This document shows positions 1 through 12,620 of a stretch of DNA of 64,000 nucleotides, one piece after another (positions within the stretch are counted from its first letter, which is position 1; every line of letters begins with the position of its first letter). A program made the translations under genes and the position numbers. This DNA is from Gammaproteobacteria bacterium (lineage in GTDB: Bacteria > Pseudomonadota > Gammaproteobacteria > Poriferisulfidales > Poriferisulfidaceae). The stretch spans positions 99,772-163,771 of the forward strand of contig JAPPLD010000027.1 of the NCBI GenBank assembly GCA_028819565.1, given 5' to 3'. The notes beneath the pieces were generated by a model. The model did no database searches and was not told the origin of the DNA. It saw only the letters and a program-made list of their open reading frames with translations.

Positions 1-1
1 A

Positions 2-589
2 GTCGCCGGCGAACCCCTGATCGTGCGCCATCTCCGAGCTCTGCGCGAGGTCGGAACTGAAGACATCGTCATCAACCTGTCGCACCTCGGGGAACAGATT
101 CGCGATGCCCTGAGAGACGGCGAGGAATTCGGCGTTCGCATCCTCTATTCTCCCGAACCCTCTCCCCCGCTAGAGACCGGCGGTGGCATCCGCCAGGCTC
201 TTCCCCTATTGGGGCCAAACCCGTTCTGGGTCGTCAACGCGGACATCTGCACCGACTACCGATTCGCCGCCCCGCCGCTGGCCGACGGCGACGACGCGCA
301 CCTAGTCCTGGTCGACAACCCCGCGCATCACCCGGAAGGCGATTTCTACTACGAGGGGGGCCGTGTCCAAGAGCAGTCCGGAGAACGCCTGACGTTCGCC
401 GGGATCGGCTTCTATCGCCCTCGCCTGTTCGAGGCGTACGAACCCGGGCACTTTCAATTAGCGCCTCTGCTGCACACCGCCATTCGCGGCAGCCGGGCGA
501 GTGGCGAGCATTACCGCGGACTGTGGTCGGATATCGGAACCGCCGAGCGTCTGGCCGAGGCTCAGGCTGCTCTACGCGAAACCGCATGA
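2..589 (+). CDS. murU: Nucleotidyltransferase, MurU-like (N-acetylmuramate-1-phosphate uridylyltransferase), 5'-truncated by window edge
   Basis: Open frame from base 2 (VAGEPLIVRHLRALREVG...LETGGGIRQALPLLG..FWVVNADICTDY), typical sugar-nucleotidyltransferase motifs. Confidence 0.75.
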   Translation, partial: VAGEPLIVRHLRALREVGTEDIVINLSHLGEQIRDALRDGEEFGVRILYSPEPSPPLETGGGIRQALPLLGPNPFWVVNADICTDYRFAAPPLADGDDAHLVLVDNPAHHPEGDFYYEGGRVQEQSGERLTFAGIGFYRPRLFEAYEPGHFQLAPLLHTAIRGSRASGEHYRGLWSDIGTAERLAEAQAALRETA

Positions 590-688
590 GACCATTTATA
601 AACATCTGATTTAATTTTATTTTATTCTCCAACGCTAATTCGTCCGAATACGCATCCTGGTTCTGCGTAGCGATCTTGTGATATAGTG

Positions 689-708
689 AATACATGTATG
701 CATGTATT
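689..708. promoter_or_regulatory. Perfect inverted repeat AATACATG-TATG-CATGTATT, putative autoregulatory operator of the RelBE-like TA operon
   Basis: Palindrome read directly; lies 24 bp upstream of the antitoxin ATG, just after a TATAGT -10-like hexamer (682-687). Confidence 0.6.
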
Positions 709-731
709 GAAATCAAGAGAGGTATTGCGAC

Positions 732-959
732 ATGGCGACTTCTATTCGCTTAGCCCCGGAAACAGAGCAGAGGCTCGACTACCTTGCCTCGCAAACCGGA
801 CGCACCAAGGCCTACTACTTGCGGGAAATCATCGAGCATGGCATCGAAGAAATGGAGGACTACTACCTTGCCGCTGACGTGTTGGAACGGATCCGAAAGG
901 GACAGGAACGGGTGCATTCGGCGACTGACGTAAGGAAAGACCTTGGCTTGGACGATTGA
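732..959 (+). CDS. RelB/DinJ-like ribbon-helix-helix antitoxin
   Basis: MATSIRLAPETEQRLDYLASQTGRTKAYYLREIIEHGIEEMEDYYLAADVLERI; overlaps the downstream toxin ORF. Confidence 0.85.
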   Translation: MATSIRLAPETEQRLDYLASQTGRTKAYYLREIIEHGIEEMEDYYLAADVLERIRKGQERVHSATDVRKDLGLDD

Positions 960-1209
960 TTACGCCGACACGGCCAAAGGGCAGCTCCGCAAGCTTGACA
1001 AACAGAGGGCACAGCGCATCGTCGATTTCATGGACAAGCGCATCGCCAAACTGGAAAACCCGCGCAGCACAGGCAAGGCATTGACCGGCCCGCTGGGTGA
1101 TTTCTGGCGTTACCGGGTGGGCGACTGCCGGGTGATTTGCGACATTCAGGATGGTGCCTTGCGCGTGCTCGTCGTGCAGGTGGGCAACCGACGCGAAATC
1201 TACCGATAG
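943..1209 (+). CDS. RelE-like mRNA interferase toxin
   Basis: MAWTIDYADTAKGQLRKLDKQRAQRIVDFM...LTGPLGDFWRYRVGDCRVICDIQD..LVVQVGNRREIY is a typical RelE core. Confidence 0.88.
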   Translation: MAWTIDYADTAKGQLRKLDKQRAQRIVDFMDKRIAKLENPRSTGKALTGPLGDFWRYRVGDCRVICDIQDGALRVLVVQVGNRREIYR

Positions 1210-1325
1210 AGGATTCATAGAGGCATAGCAAGAGGGCCCGAAAGAGAGGAATGATGTCGAAAGAAGTGGTATTGCAGGTCGCTTCATTGCACGCCAAAAA
1301 CACCCCAAAGAATGCCCCTGTCGCC

Positions 1326-1331
1326 TATAAT
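1326..1331 (+). promoter_or_regulatory. Candidate -10 box (TATAAT) upstream of leuC
   Basis: Perfect TATAAT 35 bp upstream of the leuC ATG; no convincing -35. Confidence 0.3.
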
Positions 1332-1365
1332 TGACGCACACCAAGCATCCAACGAAAAAACGATC

Positions 1366-2775
1366 ATGTCCGGGCGTACCCTGTACGACAAACTTTGGGA
1401 CGAGCACGCGGTGCAGACGGCCGAAGACGGCACCACCCTGCTGTACATCGACTGCCAGCTGGTCCACGAAGTGACTTCGCCGCAGGCCTTCGAGGGCCTG
1501 CGCCTGGCTGGTCGTGCGCCCTGGCGACCCGACAGCATCGTTGCGGTAGCCGACCATAACGTCCCGACCGAGCCGGATCTCGAGGAAATTCCCGATGCGG
1601 TCTCGCGCCACCAGGTCGAGGTCTTGGATGCCAATTGCGCCGAGTACGGCCTGCTGGAATTCCCGATGGGGGACCCGCGCCAGGGCATCGTGCACGTGAT
1701 CGGTCCGGAGCAGGGCATCACCCTGCCCGGCATGACCGTAGTCTGTGGCGACTCGCACACCTCTACGCACGGTGCGCTGGCAACGCTGGCATTCGGCATC
1801 GGCACTTCGCAGGTGGAGCACGTCTTGGCCACCCAGTGTCTGCCAGTGCGCAAGCCGGCCAACATGCTGGTGCGCCTTGAGGGCCGCGCCGCGCCCGGCG
1901 TCGGCGCCAAGGACTTGGCGCTCGCTTTGATCGGAAGCATCGGCGCGGCGGGCGGCACCGGCTGCGCCATCGAATTCGCCGGGCAGGCGGTGGAAGCCAT
2001 GAGCATGGAGGCCCGCATGACCCTGTGCAACATGGCGATCGAAGCCGGCGCGCGTTCCGGACTGGTCGCGGTCGACGACGTCACCCTCGAATATGTTCGC
2101 GGACGAACCTATGCGCCCGAAGGCGCCGTCTTGGAAGAGGCCGAACGGCGGTGGCGTGAACTGCGCTCGGACGGCGATGCCGTGTTCGAGCGTGCCGTGG
2201 TGCTGCAGACTGGCGAATTGGCTCCCCAGGTGACCTGGGGCACGTCGCCGGAAATGGTCGTGCCAGTCGATGCGGCCGTGCCCCGCCCCGACGAGGCAGA
2301 AGACTCTGTGCGTGCCGACGACATGAAGGCCGCACTGAACTACATGGGCCTGAAAGGCGGCGAGACGGTCACCGACCTTGAACTGGACCGAATTTTTATC
2401 GGCTCCTGTACCAACGCCCGCATCGAGGATCTGCGCGAAGCTGCCGCGGTAGTCCGCGGGCGGCATTGCGCGGACAATATCCGCCAAGCCCTGGTCGTCC
2501 CCGGCTCCGGGCGGGTCAAGGCCCAGGCCGAATCGGAAGGGCTGGACCGGATCTTTACCGAGGCCGGCTTCGAATGGCGGGAACCGGGCTGTTCGATGTG
2601 CCTGGCCATGAACGCTGATCGGCTGGAACCCGGCGAGCGCTGTGCCGCCACCTCCAACCGGAACTTCGAGGGCCGCCAGGGCGAGGGCGGGCGCACCCAC
2701 CTGGTCAGCCCGGCGATGGCCGCGGCGGCCGCCTGCGCCGGGCATTTCGTTGACGTGCGGGAATACTTGGCATGA
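1366..2775 (+). CDS. leuC: 3-isopropylmalate dehydratase large subunit
   Basis: [16 protein letters not shown]...[10 protein letters not shown]...[13 protein letters not shown]...[11 protein letters not shown] (Fe-S motifs); followed by leuD. Confidence 0.97.
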   Translation: MSGRTLYDKLWDEHAVQTAEDGTTLLYIDCQLVHEVTSPQAFEGLRLAGRAPWRPDSIVAVADHNVPTEPDLEEIPDAVSRHQVEVLDANCAEYGLLEFPMGDPRQGIVHVIGPEQGITLPGMTVVCGDSHTSTHGALATLAFGIGTSQVEHVLATQCLPVRKPANMLVRLEGRAAPGVGAKDLALALIGSIGAAGGTGCAIEFAGQAVEAMSMEARMTLCNMAIEAGARSGLVAVDDVTLEYVRGRTYAPEGAVLEEAERRWRELRSDGDAVFERAVVLQTGELAPQVTWGTSPEMVVPVDAAVPRPDEAEDSVRADDMKAALNYMGLKGGETVTDLELDRIFIGSCTNARIEDLREAAAVVRGRHCADNIRQALVVPGSGRVKAQAESEGLDRIFTEAGFEWREPGCSMCLAMNADRLEPGERCAATSNRNFEGRQGEGGRTHLVSPAMAAAAACAGHFVDVREYLA

Positions 2776-3425
2776 TTCCTTTCATCCGCCACCGCGGGAT
2801 CGTCGCGCCGCTTGATCGAAGCAATATCGACACCGACGTGATCATTCCCAAGCAGTACCTGAAGTCGGTCAAGCGGACCGGGTTCGGACCGAACCTGTTC
2901 GACAGTTGGCGTTACCTGGCGCCCGGCGACTTGGAGAGCGACCACTCCCGGCGCCCGCGCAATCCGGATTTCGTGCTGAACCAGTCCCGTTACCAGGGAG
3001 CTTCCATTTTGGTCACCGGCGCCAACTTCGGTTGCGGCTCCTCGCGCGAACACGCGGTCTGGGCGTTCCTGGACGCCGGTTTCAGGGCTGTCATCGCGCC
3101 GAGTTTCGCAGACATCTTCGACACCAACGCCGCCAAGAACGGCCTGCTCACCGTCCGGTTGCCGGAGGATGCCGTGCGCACGCTCGTCGAGGAGGTCGAA
3201 CAAACCGAAGGCTACCAGCTGGACATCGACCTGCCGGAACAAACGATGGTGGCGGATTCCGGCGCGACCTGGTCGTTCGACATCGACCCGCAGCGCAAAC
3301 GCTGCCTGGTCGAAGGACTCGACGACATCGCGCTGACCCTGCACCACGCGGACCAGATCCGCGAATTCGAAGCGGCACGGCGGGCGCACGCCCCCTGGCT
3401 GTTCGACCGCTTCGGCAGCCCGTAA
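2772..3425 (+). CDS. leuD: 3-isopropylmalate dehydratase small subunit
   Basis: [32 protein letters not shown]...[13 protein letters not shown]. Confidence 0.97.
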   Translation: MIPFIRHRGIVAPLDRSNIDTDVIIPKQYLKSVKRTGFGPNLFDSWRYLAPGDLESDHSRRPRNPDFVLNQSRYQGASILVTGANFGCGSSREHAVWAFLDAGFRAVIAPSFADIFDTNAAKNGLLTVRLPEDAVRTLVEEVEQTEGYQLDIDLPEQTMVADSGATWSFDIDPQRKRCLVEGLDDIALTLHHADQIREFEAARRAHAPWLFDRFGSP

Positions 3426-4507
3426 TGTCGCGCGTCCTGATCCTGCCCGGCGACGGCATCGGCCCGGAGATCACGGCCGAGGCCCGCAAGGTACTCGACT
3501 GCCTGGTCCGCGACGGCGGCCTCGAACTGGAGCTGGACGAAGCCTTGGTCGGGGGAGCGGCTGTCGATGCACAGGGCGATCCCCTGCCGGCCAGCACCCT
3601 GCAGGCTGCCCGCGACTCCGACGCCGTGCTGCTGGCGGCGGTCGGTGCACCCCGTTACGACACTCCCGACCGCGCGCTGCGCCCCGAGACCGGCCTGCTC
3701 AGACTGCGCAAGGGGCTGGGACTGTACGCCAACCTGCGCCCTGCGACGCTGATGCCCGGCATGGCGCATGCCTCGAGCCTCAAGCCCGAAAAACTCGAAG
3801 GGCTGGATCTCCTGATCGTGCGTGAATTGACCGGCGGGCTTTATTTCGGCGAACCGCGCGCGCTGGCCGAGCACGACGGCCGCAGGCGCGGCGTCAACAC
3901 CATGGTCTATGATGAGGATGAAATCTCTCGCATCGCCCACAGCGCCTTTCAGGCCGCCCAGTTGCGGAGCCGGAGGGTTTGTTCCGTGGACAAAGCGAAC
4001 GTTCTCGAGGTCTCGGAGTTGTGGCGGACCGTGGTCGGCGAAATCGCGCAAGAGTACCCCGACGTCGAACTGTCGCACCTGTACGTGGACAATGCCGCCA
4101 TGCAACTGGTCGCCGAACCCACCCAGTTCGACGTGATGGTGACCGGCAACCTGTTCGGAGACATCCTGTCCGACATTGCCGCCCAGTTGACCGGATCGAT
4201 CGGCCTGCTGCCCTCGGCATCCCTGAACGAGAAGCGCCAAGGCCTCTACGAACCGGTGCACGGCTCGGCTCCCGACTTGGCCGGCACCGGTCAAGCCAAC
4301 CCACTTGCGATGATTCTGTCGGTCGGCATGATGCTCCGCTATTCCCTGCAACGGGCCGACGCCGCTGATGCGGTGGAAGGCGCCGTGCGGGACGTGCTGG
4401 AACAGGGACTGCGAACCGCCGACCTCGCAGACGGCGGCGAAGCCGTCGGGACGGTGCAGATGGGAGATGCGGTGATCGACGCGCTGAAGGGGCGCCTCGG
4501 CCCATGA
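3425..4507 (+). CDS. leuB: 3-isopropylmalate dehydrogenase
   Basis: [24 protein letters not shown]...[29 protein letters not shown]; start set at 3425. Confidence 0.97.
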   Translation: MSRVLILPGDGIGPEITAEARKVLDCLVRDGGLELELDEALVGGAAVDAQGDPLPASTLQAARDSDAVLLAAVGAPRYDTPDRALRPETGLLRLRKGLGLYANLRPATLMPGMAHASSLKPEKLEGLDLLIVRELTGGLYFGEPRALAEHDGRRRGVNTMVYDEDEISRIAHSAFQAAQLRSRRVCSVDKANVLEVSELWRTVVGEIAQEYPDVELSHLYVDNAAMQLVAEPTQFDVMVTGNLFGDILSDIAAQLTGSIGLLPSASLNEKRQGLYEPVHGSAPDLAGTGQANPLAMILSVGMMLRYSLQRADAADAVEGAVRDVLEQGLRTADLADGGEAVGTVQMGDAVIDALKGRLGP

Positions 4508-5526
4508 GCGGCCTGAACATCGCTGTCGTCGGTGCCACCGGTGCCGTGGGCGGGGTGATGCGCCAAGTCCTCGAAGAGCGCGATTTTCCCTGCGATACCC
4601 TACATCTAGTGGCCAGCGAGCGTTCGAAGGGTCGGTCCCTTTCGTTCCGCGGCCAGGAAATTGAGGTCCAGGCACTGGAGGAGTTCGATTTCAGCCAGGT
4701 TCAGATCGCCCTGTTCTCCGCCGGCAGCGAGCCGTCACGCCAGTTTGCGCCGCACGCCGTCGAAGCCAGCTGCCTGGTGATCGACAACACTTCCTGCTTC
4801 CGCTACGAGCCGGACATCCCGCTGGTAGTGCCCGAATGCAACCCGGAGCGCATCGCCGACTACCGCAACCGCGGCATCATCGCCAATCCCAACTGCTCGA
4901 CCATCCAGATGGTCGTGGCACTCAAGCCCTTGTACGACGCGGCGGGGATCGAGCGCATCAACGTCGCCACCTACCAGGCGGTCTCCGGCACGGGCCAGGC
5001 CGCGATCGAGGAACTCCGCCGACAGACCGGGGACGCGCTTGCCGACCGCGAAAGCCCTTGCGAGGTCTATCCCCGCCCGATCGCGTTCAATGTCCTCCCG
5101 CACATCGACCACTTCCAAGACAACGGCTATACCCGGGAAGAGATGAAGATGGTCTGGGAGACCCACAAGATCCTGGAAGACGAAGACATCGGCGTCAACC
5201 CCACCACGGTCCGCGTGCCGGTGTACACCGGCCATTCCGAGGCCATCCACCTGGAAACCCGCGAGTCGTTGAGCGCGGCGGAGGCCCGTGCACTGCTGGA
5301 GAACGCCCCCGGCGTGGTCGTTATCGACGAAGCAGCGGACGGCGGCTACCCTACGGCGGCATCGGATGCGGCCGGTCGGGACGAAGTGTTCGTCGGGCGC
5401 ATCCGCCAGGATTTGTCCCACCCGCGCGGGCTTGACCTTTGGGTGGTCAGCGACAACCTGCGCAAGGGCGCCGCAACCAACAGCATCCAGATCGCCGAAC
5501 AATGGTTGGACAGCTTCGGGCAGTGA
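4504..5526 (+). CDS. asd: Aspartate-semialdehyde dehydrogenase
   Basis: [26 protein letters not shown]...[19 protein letters not shown]. Confidence 0.97.
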   Translation: MSGLNIAVVGATGAVGGVMRQVLEERDFPCDTLHLVASERSKGRSLSFRGQEIEVQALEEFDFSQVQIALFSAGSEPSRQFAPHAVEASCLVIDNTSCFRYEPDIPLVVPECNPERIADYRNRGIIANPNCSTIQMVVALKPLYDAAGIERINVATYQAVSGTGQAAIEELRRQTGDALADRESPCEVYPRPIAFNVLPHIDHFQDNGYTREEMKMVWETHKILEDEDIGVNPTTVRVPVYTGHSEAIHLETRESLSAAEARALLENAPGVVVIDEAADGGYPTAASDAAGRDEVFVGRIRQDLSHPRGLDLWVVSDNLRKGAATNSIQIAEQWLDSFGQ

Positions 5527-6830
5527 ATGCGCGGCTCCTGCTCCTGGCGGCCGCCCTAGCCGCCCCGGCCCAAGCGCTGGAACTGGGCCAGCCGGAAATC
5601 CACTTCGAGCCGGACTGCTCGGCCTTGGTGACGCTTCGCCTAGTGATGGAAGCCGGGATCGATCCGGAGCAACTGCGCATCGAGGTGGCGGCCCCGCCGA
5701 CCTACCGGAAACTCCAGAAAACCTATCCTTCCTGGATCAGTTCGGCACGGCTGGAACGGAGCCGGGAAAACGGCGAGCACTGGGTCCAGGTGCGCAGCGA
5801 GGAACCGCTTCCTTCCCACCCCAACGACCTAGTGCTGGTTCTTGGGGAAGGGTATGAACTGCTCGAGTTCTACACCCTGAACTTGCCGCCGTGCACTCCG
5901 GCCGGCACGACGCGCGAGGTGGCATGGGGAGACACGTTGCTTGAGATCGCATTGGAGCAAGCCCGCTCCCGGGAAGTCGATGCCTACACCCTGATGCTGG
6001 CGATCCAGCTGTACAACCGCAATGCCTTCATCCACGACAACATCAACCTGGTCCGGGCCGGCACCCAGCTTTACATTCCAAGCCAAGCTGAGATCGCGCG
6101 CCTGAACCTGTCCCGTCAGTGGCTGATCGACGAAATCCAGTTCCAGAACGAGCAATGGCGGAAGTGGCGGCGGGAGGGAACGGACCTGCGCGAAAGCCCG
6201 ACCCTGCAAGAACGGCGGCTACAACTTGTGCCGCTTGAGATGCAGGCCGAGTCCGCAACACCCGAGCCGACCACACCTGAAACGGATCCGGCAGAGCCGT
6301 CTGCGCTTGAGCCGATAAAGGCCGAGCCAGCCGAATCTGGAATAACTGACACTCAACCGACCGCGCCGGAACAAATCGAACCGGACGAAGCCTCTCCGGC
6401 GGAATCGGAACCGGCAGCATCCGCAGAACCTGAGACCGAAAAGACTGAAGCGCCGCTGGCAATGGCGGAGATCGAGGCCAAAGCCCTGGCGCCACTGGCG
6501 GATGGGTCGGGCGATGAAGGAACCGCGGCGAAGGTCGCATCTGGTCTCCCATGGCCTGGGATTCTCACCGCTGCGGGGATTCTGCTCTTGGTCTATCTGT
6601 CTGCGCTGACTCTGAACCGCGCCCGTCAGGCCCGGATCATTCGAGAGAGCGTGGGCGACATCGAGGATTCTGCTCGGCGCGCCACTTCCGCGCTGGATCT
6701 GGCGCACGCGCATGTCGAGGCGAACGAATACGACCAGGCGCGCCCCCTGATCCGGCTGGTGCTGGCCGAGGGGACGGAGCAAGAACGCGAAGAAGCGGAG
6801 AGGCTGAAAAGCCGGATGGGTTCGTCCTGA
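5523..6830 (+). CDS. FimV-like LysM/pilus-assembly protein with E/P/A-rich low-complexity linker
   Basis: GTG start with signal peptide ([22 protein letters not shown]), LysM-like segment (VAWGDTLLEIA...LVRAGTQLYIPS), single TM; asd-fimV-truA synteny. Confidence 0.8.
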   Translation: MNARLLLLAAALAAPAQALELGQPEIHFEPDCSALVTLRLVMEAGIDPEQLRIEVAAPPTYRKLQKTYPSWISSARLERSRENGEHWVQVRSEEPLPSHPNDLVLVLGEGYELLEFYTLNLPPCTPAGTTREVAWGDTLLEIALEQARSREVDAYTLMLAIQLYNRNAFIHDNINLVRAGTQLYIPSQAEIARLNLSRQWLIDEIQFQNEQWRKWRREGTDLRESPTLQERRLQLVPLEMQAESATPEPTTPETDPAEPSALEPIKAEPAESGITDTQPTAPEQIEPDEASPAESEPAASAEPETEKTEAPLAMAEIEAKALAPLADGSGDEGTAAKVASGLPWPGILTAAGILLLVYLSALTLNRARQARIIRESVGDIEDSARRATSALDLAHAHVEANEYDQARPLIRLVLAEGTEQEREEAERLKSRMGSS

Positions 6831-6833
6831 TCC

Positions 6834-7628
6834 ATGCCTCGCCTGGCCTGCGGTCTCGAATACGACGGCGCCGGCTTCAACGGCTGGCAGCGGCAGAGCC
6901 ACGCTCCGAGCGTCCAGGATGCGGTCGAGGAAGCCTTCTCCGCCGTCGCCGACCGCCCGATCCGCACAGCCGTCGCCGGCCGCACCGACACCGGGGTGCA
7001 TGCGGCCGGCCAAGTCATTCATTTCGACACCACTGCGGACCGCTCCCTGCACGCCTGGCAGCGGGGCGCGGGCGCGCACCTGCCGCCTACCGTCAGCGTC
7101 TCCTGGGTGCGAGAGGTCGCGGACGACTTCCATGCCCGCTACTCCGCGATCCGGCGTCACTACCGCTACATCATCCTGCAGCGCGACGCTGCCGCGGCGG
7201 GCCTGCTTGCCAGCAAGGTTACCCGGATTCCCAAGGCCCTGGACATTGAACAGATGCACCAGGCCGCCCAGGCCCTGCTGGGTGAGCATGACTTCACCAG
7301 CTTCCGGGCGGCGGAGTGCCAGGCCCGCCATCCCCGGCGCACTCTCTTCCGGCTGGACGTGACCGCCCGCGAGCCGTTCGTCCACATCGACGTCGAGGCC
7401 GACGGCTTCCTGCACCACATGGTGAGAATCCTGACCGGCTCCCTGATCGACATCGGCCACGGCGAGCGCCCCCCGGAATGGCTGGCCGAGTTGCTGGAAC
7501 AGCGCGACCGCACGGCGGGCGGCATCACTGCACCGCCGGACGGGCTGTACCTGATGGGCGTACACTATCCCCCTGAATGCGGCATCCCGCCGCCCCTGTG
7601 GACTCCAGATTACAGCCTGTCCGTCTGA
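6834..7628 (+). CDS. truA: tRNA pseudouridine(38-40) synthase
   Basis: LACGLEYDGAGFNGWQRQ...AVAGRTDTGVHAAGQVIHFDT. Confidence 0.96.
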   Translation: MPRLACGLEYDGAGFNGWQRQSHAPSVQDAVEEAFSAVADRPIRTAVAGRTDTGVHAAGQVIHFDTTADRSLHAWQRGAGAHLPPTVSVSWVREVADDFHARYSAIRRHYRYIILQRDAAAAGLLASKVTRIPKALDIEQMHQAAQALLGEHDFTSFRAAECQARHPRRTLFRLDVTAREPFVHIDVEADGFLHHMVRILTGSLIDIGHGERPPEWLAELLEQRDRTAGGITAPPDGLYLMGVHYPPECGIPPPLWTPDYSLSV

Positions 7629-7630
7629 AT

Positions 7631-8240
7631 ATGCGCACCCGTGTCAAGATCTGCGGCATTACGAACCCGGCCGACGCCTTGCTCGCCGCCGAAGCGGGCG
7701 CCGACGCCATCGGGCTGGTGTTCCACGAACCCAGCCCACGAAATATTGAACCTGCCGTCGCCTGTTCGATCATCGACATCCTGCCGCCTTTCATGGATGC
7801 CTACGCGGTCGTGCTCGACCCGGACCCGCAGTTCCTCGACGAATTGATCGAAACCATCCCGTTCGACGGCTTGCAGTACCACGGCCGCGAAGCGCCGGAA
7901 TTGTGTGCCCGGTTCGAAGGCCACTGGATCAAGGCCGTACCCATGAACGAACCCGGTGCCCTGACCGACTACCAGCAGCACTACTCCGACGCGCACGGCT
8001 TCCTGCTGGACAGCCATGCATCGGGAGAGGCCGGGGGACAGGGCAAGACCTTCGACTGGGCGAAGGTTTGCTCCGAAGACCCGCGCCCGCTGATCCTGGC
8101 AGGCGGTCTGGAAGCGGGAAACGTGGGCAAAGCGATTCAGGCAGTCCGCCCCTGGGGCGTAGACGTCAGCAGTGGCGTCGAGGCTTCGCCCGGGCTCAAG
8201 GACCCGGAGAAAATCGCGGCATTCATGCGGGAGGTGAACC

Positions 8241-8254
<14 letters not shown>
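7631..8254 (+). CDS. trpF: Phosphoribosylanthranilate isomerase
   Basis: [31 protein letters not shown]; start set at 7631. Confidence 0.96.
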
Positions 8255-9454
<1,200 letters not shown>

Positions 9455-9458
<4 letters not shown>

Positions 9459-10270
9459 GCCGCATCGCCGAGCGTTTCGCCCAACTTCAGGAGGCCGGGC
9501 GCACGGCGCTGGTCCCCTACCTGACCGCGGGCGACCCTGAACCTGCTGCCACCGTGCCGCTGCTGCACACGCTCGTGCAGGCCGGGGCCGACTTGATCGA
9601 ACTCGGGGTTCCATTCTCGGACCCGATGGCCGATGGTCCCGTGATTCAGGCTGCCTGCGAGCGGGCGCTGGCACATCAGGTCCGCCTGCGCGATGTGCTG
9701 GACATGGCTGCCGAATTCCGGAACGACGACGCGGAGACGCCGCTGATCCTGATGGGCTACACCAACCCGATCGTCGCCATGGGCGTCGGCACCTTCGCAG
9801 AGCAGGCCGCCCAGGCCGGCGTCGACGGGGTGCTGGTGGTCGACCTTCCCCCGGAGGAAGCGGACGCGATCCAGCAGGCCCTGATCGACCACGAACTGGA
9901 CGAGATCTTCCTGCTGGCCCCGACCACGACCGAGACGCGGATCCGGCAGATCTGTGGTCAGGCGAAAGGGTTTCTTTATTATGTGTCGTTGCGCGGGACG
10001 ACCGGCGCGGACCGCCTGGATATGGAGGATGTAGCGGAACGTATGAAGTGCATCCGGACACACGCCACCCTGCCCATCGGCATCGGGTTCGGCATCAAGG
10101 ACGCGGATTCCGCAGCCCGCGCCGCGGAGCTTGCCGACGCGGTCGTCATCGGCAGCGCGCTGATCGACCGGATCCAGGCCGCGACGGACCCGCACGCCGC
10201 TGCAACCGAACTGCTGCAGGACCTGCGCTCTGGCATCGACACCGCGGACCGTCCGGGAGGGGCCCCGTGA
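9455..10270 (+). CDS. trpA: Tryptophan synthase alpha chain
   Basis: [11 protein letters not shown]...[19 protein letters not shown]. Confidence 0.98.
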
Positions 10271-11139
10271 GTTGGTACAAGCGCCTGGTGCCGCCCCAGA
10301 TCCGAATCGAGAGCAGCAGCACCCGGAAGGTCCCGCAGGGCCTGTGGATCAAGTGCCCCAACTGCGGCACGCCGCTGTACCGGTCCGAACTGGAACGCAA
10401 CCTGAACGTCTGCCCGAAATGCCAGCACCATATGCGCGTGTCGGCCCGGGAACGTCTGGCGATGTTCCTGGACAAACAGCCCCGAGAAGAACTGATGGTC
10501 GAACTCGCACCCCGCGACTTCCTGAAGTTTCGAGACAGCAAGCGCTACCGGGATCGCATCGGCCAGGCGCAAAAGGCCACGAAGGAAAAGGACGCCCTGG
10601 TGGTCATGCAGGGACAATTGCACGGCATGCCGTTGGTCTGCACAGCATTCGAGTTCGGTTTCATGGGGGGCTCCATGGGTTCGGTCGTCGGCGAGAAATT
10701 CGCGCAGGCGGCCGCCGTCTGCCTGAAGGAGCGAATGCCTCTGGTGTGCTTCTCCACCAGCGGGGGTGCACGCATGCAAGAAGCGCTGGTATCGCTGTTC
10801 CAGATGTCCAAGACCGCCGCCGCGCTGGCCCGGATGCGGAAAAACCGCCTGCCCTATATCTCGGTGCTGACCGACCCCACCATGGGCGGGGTTTCGGCTT
10901 CGCTCGGCATGCTGGGCGACGTCCAGATTGCGGAGCCCGGCGCGCTGATCGGCTTCGCCGGTCCACGCGTGATCGAACAGACCGTACGCGAGACCCTGCC
11001 GGAAGGCTTCCAGCGCAGCGAGTTCCTGCTGGAGCATGGAGCCATCGACATGCTGGTGCCGCGCGGCGAGATGCGCGACACGATCGCCGACCTGTTGCGC
11101 CTGATGATGAACCGCTCGCCCCGCGCACGGGACGCGTAG
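10267..11139 (+). CDS. accD: Acetyl-CoA carboxylase carboxyltransferase subunit beta
   Basis: [13 protein letters not shown]... Zn ribbon [26 protein letters not shown] start at 10267. Confidence 0.97.
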   Translation: MSWYKRLVPPQIRIESSSTRKVPQGLWIKCPNCGTPLYRSELERNLNVCPKCQHHMRVSARERLAMFLDKQPREELMVELAPRDFLKFRDSKRYRDRIGQAQKATKEKDALVVMQGQLHGMPLVCTAFEFGFMGGSMGSVVGEKFAQAAAVCLKERMPLVCFSTSGGARMQEALVSLFQMSKTAAALARMRKNRLPYISVLTDPTMGGVSASLGMLGDVQIAEPGALIGFAGPRVIEQTVRETLPEGFQRSEFLLEHGAIDMLVPRGEMRDTIADLLRLMMNRSPRARDA

Positions 11140-11176
11140 TTCCTGCCGTTCGGTCTTTATCTCCCGGGGGCCCGCC

Positions 11177-12472
11177 ATGCGATTCTCTTCCTTGTCCGAG
11201 TGGGTCGACTGGCAGCAGCACCTGCACACCAGCAGCATCGACCTAGGACTGGAGCGGATCCGGGTGGTGGCCCGCCGCATGAACCTGCTGGAAGCGCCCG
11301 ACTTCCGGATCGTCACCGTCGCCGGGACCAACGGGAAAGGCTCCAGCGTGGCCTTGTTGGAAGCCATGCTGCGCCCGCACGGGCGGGTCGGCGCCTATAC
11401 CTCGCCGCATTTCATCCGCTACAACGAACGCGTCCGCATCGATGGGGCGGAGGTCGACGATGCGTCGCTGTGCCATGCCTTCGAGCAGGTGGAACAGGCC
11501 CGCGGCGACACCAGCCTGTCATTCTTCGAGTACGGCACCCTCGCCGCCATGTCAATCTTCCGTGAACAGGAAATCGATTATGCAATCCTTGAGGTCGGTC
11601 TCGGCGGGCGGATGGACGCAGTTAATCTGTGGGATGCCGATGTCGCCCTGATTACCAGCATCAGCATCGACCATACGGAGTGGCTGGGCCGGACCCGGGA
11701 ATCGATCGGGCGGGAGAAAGCCGGCATCATGCGTCCGGGACGGCCCGTGGTCTGCGGAGAACCTGACCTGCCCGTCAGCCTGTCGGACCAAGCCCGACGC
11801 CTAGGCGCACCGCTGCAGCGCATCGGCAGCGACTTCTTTGCGGAATCTCTCGGCTCCGACCGTTGGCGCTATCGCCATCGCGATGGCATAAGCCTGAATC
11901 TGCCGACGCCACCCCGACTGCCCGGAAGGGTGCAACTGAACAATGCGGCCGGTGCCCTAACCGTACTGCATCTTCTGGGACAGTTCGACCCGGAAACCAT
12001 TCGACGCGCACTCGAAAACATCAGCCTGACCGGTCGTTTCCAGATCCTGGACGAACCCGTGGACACCGTGCTGGACATCGCGCACAACCCGGAAGGGGCG
12101 GTCAACCTGGCCCGCAACCTTCGCCGCTACCGGCCCGGACGATCGCTGCACGCGGTCTTCTCCGCGTTGCAGGAAAAGGATGTGCCAAACATCTTGGGAC
12201 CCCTGAGCCCGCTGGTCAAAAGCTGGCACCTGAGCGAAGTGGAATCCCCGCGCGCAATACCACTGGAAACCCTGCGCATATTGGCGGAATCGTGCCGGCT
12301 GCCTGAGGTGCACGTTCATTCCACCGTCACGGAAGCCTACCGGGAAGCGGCCTCAAGGGCTGGCCGGGATGGGACTGTCGTGGTGTTCGGCTCGGTTTTC
12401 GCGGTCGGGGAACTCCTGCTGCATCAGCCGCAGGAGATAGAACTAAATCGGGAAAAGGCGTCTTCTGCCTGA
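11177..12472 (+). CDS. folC: Bifunctional folylpolyglutamate synthase/dihydrofolate synthase
   Basis: VTVAGTNGKGSSVALLEAML...YTSPHFIRYNERVRI...DIAHNPEGA. Confidence 0.95.
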   Translation: MRFSSLSEWVDWQQHLHTSSIDLGLERIRVVARRMNLLEAPDFRIVTVAGTNGKGSSVALLEAMLRPHGRVGAYTSPHFIRYNERVRIDGAEVDDASLCHAFEQVEQARGDTSLSFFEYGTLAAMSIFREQEIDYAILEVGLGGRMDAVNLWDADVALITSISIDHTEWLGRTRESIGREKAGIMRPGRPVVCGEPDLPVSLSDQARRLGAPLQRIGSDFFAESLGSDRWRYRHRDGISLNLPTPPRLPGRVQLNNAAGALTVLHLLGQFDPETIRRALENISLTGRFQILDEPVDTVLDIAHNPEGAVNLARNLRRYRPGRSLHAVFSALQEKDVPNILGPLSPLVKSWHLSEVESPRAIPLETLRILAESCRLPEVHVHSTVTEAYREAASRAGRDGTVVVFGSVFAVGELLLHQPQEIELNREKASSA

Positions 12473-12620
12473 AGTAATTTCTGAATTCCAGGTGATTCAG
12501 ACGGGCGGTTTACTGCCTGCTTAAAGAAACTCTATTCGCAATACATCTCAACAGCACTTGACCCTCAAGAATTTTCATTATAATATAATTTTCAACGTTT
12601 CGTAGAAAAGATGGATTAAG

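Noticed and set aside
829-2745. 638-aa minus-strand ORF opposite leuC
   Set aside because: Antisense shadow ORF; leuC and the RelBE pair account for the region.
10671-10676. G6 run in accD considered as a phase-variation tract
   Set aside because: Internal to a conserved essential gene, in frame, with no leader/signal-peptide architecture.
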